Notes under the pieces: model-generated | Database searches by the model: none | What the model saw: the letters and a program-made list of their open reading frames with translations, nothing else | What the model was told of the DNA's origin: nothing | Position numbers and translations under genes: made by a program | Source: Garcia nutans | Taxonomy: Eukaryota; Streptophyta; Magnoliopsida; Malpighiales; Euphorbiaceae | DNA: 64,000 nucleotides | Assembly: GCA_947685225.1 (NCBI GenBank) | Contig: CANTUV010000024.1 | Span: 23,392,001 to 23,456,000 of the forward strand | Direction: 5' to 3' | In this document: in pieces, positions 59,499-64,000 of the stretch | Layout of the letters: each line of letters begins with the position of its first letter | Position numbering within the stretch: the first letter of the stretch is position 1

Positions 59499-61932
59499 AT
59501 AACACCCTTATACCCTATATACGTATAATATACAAATTCAGTACATGTAAAATACGTGTATATGATATAAAAATATTACAACCCAGTTTAATAAAAAATT
59601 TCTTATACCTAATTCCTCAAAACAATTATGCATATACATATATAAATATATATCAAAATACATAAGAACCTCACATTACTCAATTATTCAAAACATTCTT
59701 TATAATTTACAATATATATATATATTCCAAAAACATAATATAATATACATAATATTAAAATGTACTATAATATAAAATATATATATGCTGGCAAAATGGC
59801 TCTGATCTTGATATAACAACAACACTTCAAGTTCAACAAACACAAGCCTAGACTCGCAAGCCTAGACTCGACCAGGTCTAGTAGTACTCTCCGGCTCTAC
59901 CGGATCACCCCTGTCACCTACGCGATGAATTACAATCACGCTAAGCTAAAAGTCTAGCGGTACAAATATTGATAATAATAAAACTATAAAATAATGCCAA
60001 TGCAAATTGCTTATATGTTATGTTACAATATGGCCTCCAAGCTCACTATTAAATATATTCTTTCATCACTTAATAATTCACGCAAACACAAACACAAGCA
60101 TAGACCCAAATAAACTAATACATTATTCAAATCCTAGATTAATGTTTTAGTCCATAATGACAGCAAGTGTCTAGCCTCGAAGGCAAATCAAGTAATGCTC
60201 AAAAGCTAGCTTTGAAGGCAAATTATATCACAGTGACGCCAAACGTCCAGCTCCGAAGGCAAATATTGAGGATAACCTCATAGGCATGCCGCTAAACATA
60301 AAACTCTGAAAATTGAATAGCATACTAGGCACACAATTATTTTCTATTTTCCATCACCAATTTCTTTCTCATTTTTCCATTTTTCTCATTCATAACAATG
60401 TCATTTCATTTTAATTTATCACATTTCATCACAATATAAGATATTCCATAAAAAATCACATTACCCAAACAATTCGGGTCATTTTCACATAATTCATAAT
60501 TTATTCAATATAACCAGCACAATGGCTTTTCATAATGCATATAATGCAAACATAACAATTTACATGTCATAGCACCATATTCATGAATGTTCAATATATC
60601 AAATAGCATAACAAATTTTCCATCCAAAATGTATTAAGCCCAATCTAATGCCAACATATCTAATTTATCAAAAGTTTATACTTACCTTAAAAAGCACTCC
60701 AAAACAAGCTTCAAACTCCCTCCAACCTTCTCTTTCAAATTGCCTTTCAACACTAGGGTTGGGCAAATTACTCTCTCTCAATGCTTATGCCAAATGTGAT
60801 CATAAGCAACCATTTAATATCACATTCTAAGACATTCTCAAGATCAAACCATTTAAATATGAATTACAAATGAAAGACAAAGAAAAGAGTTATTTTGGGC
60901 AATTTTCTCAAGTGACATGCCCAACAATGTGGGCGTGTTAATGACCGTGTTATTAATCCACTCTTACAGAATCTTTGACACGTCCAACGATATAGACATG
61001 CTACTGGTCGTGTCAATACTCCTGCATTATAGAAACTTGACATGCCCAACAACACAGGTGTGTTACTGGCTATGTCAATTATCTTGTCTTGCAGTAACTA
61101 CGACACGCTCAAAGATATGGCCGTGTTACTGGTCGTGTCATCAATGTTGAAACTCAGCACTGTTAACACACCAATGACATAGCCGTGTCACTGGCTATGT
61201 CAGGCAAAATTCCTGCATTTCGTACACTTAACCATTTCAACACAACCATTTCAAACTCAACTTAAATTCAACCATTTCTTCAATCTAACCTTAAAATCAT
61301 TATTAACTACTCACAAAATTTTATACATTCCCAAATAAGTTATTAAAACATGCTAATACACAATCTCCAAAATTCATATATCATATTCTTCCATAGAATT
61401 CCAAAGAACTTACAAAATTGATAAAGAAACTTACCAATTGATGAAGAAACTTCTAAAACTCCGCTTGAATCCTTGAAATTCTCTCAATCCTTGGTATATA
61501 GAAGAAGAAAGAAGCTCCCCTTACTCTCTCTCTCTCTCTCTCTAGCTCACGTTCAAGGAAGAAAAAAGGAAAAGAAACATCTCTTCCTTTTTAATCCATC
61601 CGTGTGTGTGTATATATATATATATATATTATAATAAGCCACTATCCACCCATTTCTTTATTATTATTGTTGTTGTTGTTGTTATTATTATTTATTATTA
61701 ATTAATTAAAATCAATTTTTCCTACAATTAATTATACATAACATATATGTGAAGTATATCTTAGGTATATGTATATGTCTTGTGTATGTCATGTTTACTT
61801 CAAATATATTTCAAATATACATTTTACTATGTCACTTAAAAATTTTTTATTTTTAATTTAAATCATTTATTTAATTTATTCAATTCAATTTTAATTTATT
61901 TTATTAAATTTTCAAAATTTAGGGATGTTACA
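59499..61932 (-). repeat. 5' LTR of the minus-strand gypsy element
   Basis: It matches 46040-51649. It has the same hairpin array (60911-61205), (CT)n at 61525-61544 and a (GT)n/(TA)n stretch at 61602-61630. Its lower end has decayed from TGTAACACCC to TATAACACCC. Confidence 0.92.
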
Positions 61933-62364
61933 ATATTATTTCATGCTGAATGTTGAAAATTTTAATTTTATAAGTAGTTTATAATGTGGATGTTGGAGTT
62001 TAAATTAACTTTCACTTTTTTTATGGCTAAAACAATAATATATTATTCTATTGCTTAAATTTGAAAAAAAAAAATTAAATCTTCGAATATCTTTTTTCGT
62101 TTGGAACCAGAATCATTTTGTTAGAACCGAATATGCGAATCGAACCATACCAAATTTTCAAAACAATACAATATAGATATTTTATATACTCGGTTTGATT
62201 CCAATTTCAATAATTTTAAAATATCCAGACCGAACAGAAGATGCTCACCCCTACTAGTACCTTCCCAAACATAATAATTAGTACTTACAATATTATATCG
62301 TGTCATATAATATCATATTATACCATATATTAATAAACCATATGAAACCATCATCCAAACAAAG

Positions 62365-63173
62365 TGTAAAGTGCTCATATTTTCCTTGTGAGTTTCAATT
62401 CGAAATTTATCTGTACTCTACTCAAAAAGAGTTTTTGTAAAAGTTAGTATGCTTAACTCTTCTATCTTGAGAGCTTGTGACTATATAAAGTCTATAGATA
62501 ATCTAACTCTCATTTGTATACTCTTGTATAAATGTACATGGGTGGAATTCCCAGAGTCGAAAAATCAGTAGTACGAAAATCCAAAATCAAAACATTATAT
62601 GTGGTTGGATGGTATTCCATTCTTGTTAGTAAAATTTCAAGTGGTTGACTTGATAGAGCGAGCGAACGTAGGATAATGGAATTATTCTGAACCATCACAA
62701 AATTTGAGCTTGTTCATTCCTTTATTCCGTTTTCTTACTTTGGTTGCTCTCAACTTTATTTATCCGAGTCCCTATTTTACCATAATAAGAATATAATAAG
62801 ATTTTGATTAAAAAAAAATAAAAAAACTGAAATAAATACTTACGTACTCTTCTTTAAAATTTAGACTTTTATAAAAAAAATTAGTATAAATTAAATTAAA
62901 TTTATTAATTATTTTTCATGATCATAAAATTTAATTTTGAATAAAGAATATTTCAAATAAATAAATTTATCTTATTTAGAAAAAAATCTAAATTAATTAA
63001 AATATGATTATATAATTAAACTATATAAAAATATAAAAAATAATAATATAAAAATACAAATAACGAACAGAATTTCAGTCAGATACTCGTGGGCGCGTGG
63101 CCTCACTCTCCTACATCTTAAAGACTTTTCACATAAGAAATGCATCGTTTTAAACCTTCCACGACGCCAACGT
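62365..63173. other. Intergenic region upstream of the bZIP gene
   Basis: No gene. TATATAAA at 63022-63029 is the best TATA-box candidate and would give a leader of about 180 bases. The GC-rich CGTGGGCGCGTGGCC at about 63090 stands out in the AT-rich promoter. The leader contains CT-rich DNA (63209-63220) and an AAACCCTA telo-box just before the start. Confidence 0.55.
63022..63029 (+). promoter_or_regulatory. Putative TATA box of the bZIP gene
   Basis: TATATAAA about 215 bases before the chosen start codon; the neighbourhood is otherwise A/T-rich, so weak evidence. Confidence 0.35.
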
Positions 63174-63236
63174 ATGGAAGACCATCTAGAGTCCTTCCCT
63201 TCAAAACTTTCTCTCTCTCAAACCCTATCCAGCGAC

Positions 63237-64000
63237 ATGAGCGACGATATCCTCTCCGATCAACCACCTCCGCCTCAGGCGGTGGATTCTAATCCTTCTT
63301 CATCGGAATTCGATTCTCTCCCGATCCCTCCTTTAGATCCTATGTTCCTCTCTGCACAAAATTCCTCATCCACCGCCATGACTGCTGGAGAAAACTTCGT
63401 TTCAGATCTGACCTTATCACTTGACGACAATTACGATTTTGACATCACTTTTGACGATCTCGATTTCTATTTTCCCTCGGAAAATGAACATTTCTGCATC
63501 CCCAATTATACCTTTGGTTCCAGCCAATCCCAAGCCTGTGCTGCTGATTTCACTGCCCAGCATCCGGTCAATTCCCCTTCGCCCGAGTCGGGGAGCTCTG
63601 GGGTTTCAGGCGATCATGGTTCTGATGTTGCTAAGTATCTGAATTGCTCGCCTTCCGAATCTAGGAGTCGTCATTCGGGTGATCAAAGCTCTAATTCTGC
63701 TACGGAATTGAATTTTCCCTCACCAGTGTCCTCTCATGGCTCCGCAAATGGTGGGTCTGGTGTATCTGAAGCCATGAATGCTCCTTCACCTGATTCGGGA
63801 ATTTTTGTAGTTGATCAGAAGATAAAACGCGAAGCAGAAAATGTCAAAAACGGCAATGTGCCGAAGAGGAAAAAAGAGACCACCAGTGATGATACCAACG
63901 GCGAAACAAGAAATCAAAAGTACCGAAGATCAGAAAATGTCAATCCAAATACGAATGCAAGCAATGGGAATTCTCAATCTGGTAGTTTTGTTACTTTCGG
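63237..64000 (+). CDS. bZIP17: bZIP17/bZIP28-type membrane-tethered transcription factor, N-terminal part
   Basis: The frame is open from 63237 to the window end, giving 254 codons without intron or stop. The protein is the N-terminal part of the plant ATF6-like bZIP17/28/49 family. It begins with a QPPPP run and SLPIPPLD, continues with an acidic activation-type stretch (DLTLSLDD, FDDLDFYFPSENE), Ser-rich regions (PSPESGSSGVSGD, FPSPVSSHGSANG), and a basic PKRKKE segment (about 63869) before a Lys/Arg-rich KYRRSEN. The bZIP, transmembrane segment and luminal S1P site lie beyond the window. Family members sit in the ER membrane, are cleaved in the Golgi under stress, and the released part acts in the nucleus on chaperone genes. 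Upstream ATG 63174 is in frame and would add 21 residues; homology favours 63237. Confidence 0.9.
   Translation, partial: MSDDILSDQPPPPQAVDSNPSSSEFDSLPIPPLDPMFLSAQNSSSTAMTAGENFVSDLTLSLDDNYDFDITFDDLDFYFPSENEHFCIPNYTFGSSQSQACAADFTAQHPVNSPSPESGSSGVSGDHGSDVAKYLNCSPSESRSRHSGDQSSNSATELNFPSPVSSHGSANGGSGVSEAMNAPSPDSGIFVVDQKIKREAENVKNGNVPKRKKETTSDDTNGETRNQKYRRSENVNPNTNASNGNSQSGSFVTF

Larger units (their letters stand above)
46040..61932 (-). mobile_element. Full-length Tekay-like Ty3/gypsy element with nested solo LTRs
   Basis: The element lies on the minus strand between ATATT duplications at 46035-46039 and 61933-61937. The 5' LTR is 61932-59499 and the 3' LTR is 51649-46040, the latter interrupted by a solo LTR. 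Without the two solo LTRs the element is about 9.7 kb. The order gag, protease, RT, RNase H, integrase and a chromodomain-like tail is that of chromoviruses; LTR ends TGTAACATC...GGGTGTTACA and the tRNA-Met-type primer site fit Tekay. Numerous stops show that it is dead. Confidence 0.93.
44815..62256. mobile_element. hAT-like non-autonomous DNA transposon remnant, split by a gypsy nest
   Basis: The right end reads TGCTCACCCCTACTA, whose reverse complement TAGTAGGGGTGAGCA resembles hAT ends. The left end at 44815 reads TATAGCTGAGCA. The adjacent 8-mers CTATCTTC (44807-44814) and GTACCTTC (62257-62264) agree at six of eight bases, a decayed hAT-sized duplication. Both ends carry ACCGAA/CCGAAC-rich subterminal sequence (44920-45020, 62095-62235). 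No transposase is visible. The retrotransposon 46040-61932 is inserted in it. Confidence 0.55.
40435..62364 (+). mobile_element. PIF/Harbinger transposon relic hosting later insertions
   Basis: Two plus-strand coding remnants define it: a DDE transposase (40435-42981) and a Myb/SANT-like ORF (43157-44110), the two-gene set of PIF/Harbinger elements. The left end is lost at the Tat-5 junction. The right end is probably near 62364, where ATCATCCAAACAAAGTG is followed by TAA, the kind of 3-bp target these elements use. That boundary is inferred, since the partner terminal repeat is missing. Insertions inside it are the solo LTR at 40632 and the hAT-like/gypsy nest at 44815-62256. Confidence 0.6.

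Noticed and set aside
63421..63642. A second open frame inside the bZIP coding region
   Set aside because: It is a shifted reading of the bZIP gene, whose own frame matches the family along the whole length.

Overview
The window reads as nuclear DNA of a flowering plant, most likely a eudicot. It is AT-rich and packed with nested LTR retrotransposons of plant-specific lineages (Ty3/gypsy Tat-type and Tekay-like, Ty1/copia), with PIF/Harbinger and hAT-like DNA transposon remains. The only intact-looking host gene is at the right edge, where a bZIP17/bZIP28-type ER-stress transcription factor starts at 63237 and runs off the end. I saw no rRNA, tRNA or CRISPR array.

Left block (1-28573), layer by layer. 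A decayed Tekay-like element (1-4989) supplies the end of pol and a 3.1 kb LTR. It lies in a polypurine tract of a Tat-type element whose 3' LTR is 7998-10293 (called Tat-1). That LTR abuts a reverse-oriented partial Tat LTR (10294-11373, Tat-2). Next comes a Tat element without pol (11374-27652, Tat-3), which carries a gag tail, hairpin minisatellites and a 3' LTR. Its minisatellite is split by a young Tat element (15033-25022, Tat-4) with a perfect 5-bp target duplication AGGGT. Tat-4 has gag, RT, two RNase H domains and integrase, plus an antisense extra ORF before the 3' LTR. A minus-strand copia fragment (27653-28573) follows.

Middle block (28579-40434, Tat-5). This minus-strand element has Tat features at both ends: 5' LTR, primer site, gag, a polypurine tract and a 3' LTR, but no pol. 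It carries a multi-exon plant-mobile-domain (PMD) pseudogene on the opposite strand. The two LTRs are very different and the flanking 5-mers and flanking sequences do not match, so the unit looks chimeric.

Right block (40435-62364). A PIF/Harbinger relic holds the transposase and a Myb/SANT-like partner ORF. The transposase is interrupted by a solo LTR (40632-42367, duplication GGTGG). A hAT-like remnant (ends near 44815 and 62256) appears to sit in the Harbinger tail. It is split by a minus-strand Tekay-like element (46040-61932, duplication ATATT), which is itself interrupted by two solo LTRs (46214-49420, AAAAT; 53758-56733, ATAAT).

The most unusual signal is structural. Many tandem arrays in these elements consist of small hairpins whose loop is nearly constant while the two stem arms change together. 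This recurs in the pre-polypurine minisatellites of three Tat copies, in the U3 and R/U5 of their LTRs, and in Tekay-like LTRs. It suggests that folding, not primary sequence, is conserved.
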